DNA of 64,000 bases from JAJCYK01 sp965212195 (lineage in GTDB: Bacteria > Bacteroidota > Bacteroidia > Cytophagales > Cyclobacteriaceae). Below the pieces are notes generated by a model that worked only from the letters and a program-made list of their open reading frames with translations, did not search any database and had not been told where the DNA came from. The DNA lies in assembly GCA_965212195.1 (NCBI GenBank), contig CBDBUW010000013.1:1-64000 (forward strand), read 5' to 3'. A program made the translations under genes and the position numbers. Below are positions 63,427 to 64,000 of this stretch, piece by piece (positions within the stretch are counted from its first letter, which is position 1; each line of letters starts with the position of its first letter).

Positions 63427-64000
63427 CGCTCTTTCTCTCTCCTCATCCAATAGAGCAAGTAAGGTACATTATAGGCATGGGTCCAACCAAATATCCGCAA
63501 GCCTTGGGTAGGACCCCAGATAGTAACCCCTAGCCACCTTCCTTCATTGTGTTGGTTTCTTTTGGGAAGATTACTGGCATCAGATAGGGCCATGGCAATT
63601 TTACCCTGAGTGATCAGCTCGTCGAAGTCATGTGGTAAGGGATTGGTTTTCAACCCCTCTGCTCGCTGAATGGCCGTTTCCAAAAAGCTTTGGTCACCCT
63701 CTAATTCATAACCCACCAGTAAACTATGAATACTGGAATAATAGGATTCATATTCGTGATTCCAGGGGGGATTGTCTCGTATGGCCCGTGCATGCCGAAC
63801 TAATGCCTGGGCTATTTTCTGGTCTTTAGTAAGTTGGTAATACTTGTATAAGCCTTGGGAGGCATAAACTTGAGAGTACCCATATCGATCCATTACCAAA
63901 CTACCATATTGGTCCGGACCTCTTTGCAAATCGAGCATGCGGCTTATTCTATCGTTCAGGTCACAGAGGTATTTGTCCTTCTTGGTGGCATCCCAGACTT
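63423..64000 (-). CDS. C-terminal part of an (alpha/alpha)-toroid-like protein, cut by window end
   Basis: The frame is open to the window edge (192 codons seen), so the start lies beyond 64000. Helix-rich repeats with SQVYASQGLYKYYQLTKDQK, YYSSIHSLLVGYELEGDQSF, IAMALSDASNL and GWTHAYNVPYLLYWMRRE resemble (alpha/alpha)6-toroid glycoside-processing proteins, but no catalytic residue can be fixed. The stop overlaps that of the sigma gene. Confidence 0.7.
   Translation of the reverse strand, partial: VWDATKKDKYLCDLNDRISRMLDLQRGPDQYGSLVMDRYGYSQVYASQGLYKYYQLTKDQKIAQALVRHARAIRDNPPWNHEYESYYSSIHSLLVGYELEGDQSFLETAIQRAEGLKTNPLPHDFDELITQGKIAMALSDASNLPKRNQHNEGRWLGVTIWGPTQGLRIFGWTHAYNVPYLLYWMRREKER

Overview
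The window reads as a chromosome segment of a free-living Bacteroidota bacterium (Cytophagia/Saprospiria-like; the genus cannot be fixed from sequence alone). The evidence is type IX secretion (T9SS) sorting domains, a SprB-like adhesin beside a PorP/SprF gene, DUF6089-type outer-membrane barrels, DUF3667 and PspC membrane proteins, an enlarged plant/Bacteroidota-type IspG, TAnnTTTG promoter boxes, and an almost complete lack of Shine-Dalgarno sequences outside one short cassette.

Layout. (1) 0.4-4.7 kb: two tandem secreted fibronectin-III repeat proteins with T9SS tails. (2) 4.8-17.2 kb, all on +: a surface-polysaccharide locus with a beta-helix protein, O-antigen polymerase, three GT4 glycosyltransferases, a PaaK/CapK-like adenylating enzyme, and a WbpV/WbpL/PglC-like/WbpM module that makes and loads a deoxy-amino sugar on undecaprenyl phosphate. 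(3) 17.3-26.5 kb, mostly on -: SprB-like adhesin, PorP/SprF, two paralogous barrels enclosing GDP-mannose 4,6-dehydratase and a glycosyltransferase, and a tiny divergent lipoprotein. (4) 25.6-29.1 kb: a stretch rich in single-base frameshifts that breaks the adhesin N-terminus and a TolB-like periplasmic propeller protein. (5) 29-35.7 kb: an exported carbohydrate-processing group (AGE-family epimerase, PQQ/cytochrome c dehydrogenase, sulfatase, DUF1080 3-keto-glycoside hydrolase). (6) 35.8-44.1 kb: DUF4177 protein, SDR, exported metallo-beta-lactamase-fold hydrolase, exported methyltransferase, dienelactone hydrolase, MscL, CPA2 antiporter, VOC protein and a secreted unknown. (7) 44.5-46.8 kb: an apparently foreign cassette of a Met-rich protein, a Met-rich/DUF302 protein and a SHOCT membrane protein, each with a strong Shine-Dalgarno, followed by a phage P27-terminase-like fragment next to tRNA-Arg. 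(8) 46.9-64 kb: core genes, namely tRNA-Arg(TCG), sucC, lolD-like ABC ATPase, an NtrC-type regulator with its histidine kinase, MlaEF-type transporter, SDR, ispG, leuS, pspC, DUF3667, an ECF sigma factor and a truncated (alpha/alpha)-toroid-like protein.

How it fits together. The first half builds and decorates the cell surface: polysaccharide synthesis, T9SS-exported adhesins and the barrels that anchor or pass them. The middle is exported sugar catabolism and detoxification. The right part is housekeeping. The most unusual signal is the Met-rich/DUF302/SHOCT cassette at 44.5-46.1 kb: its translation signals differ from everything around it, two of its proteins share a Met-rich module, and it lies on the 3' side of a tRNA gene beside a phage-gene fragment, which together suggest lateral acquisition.
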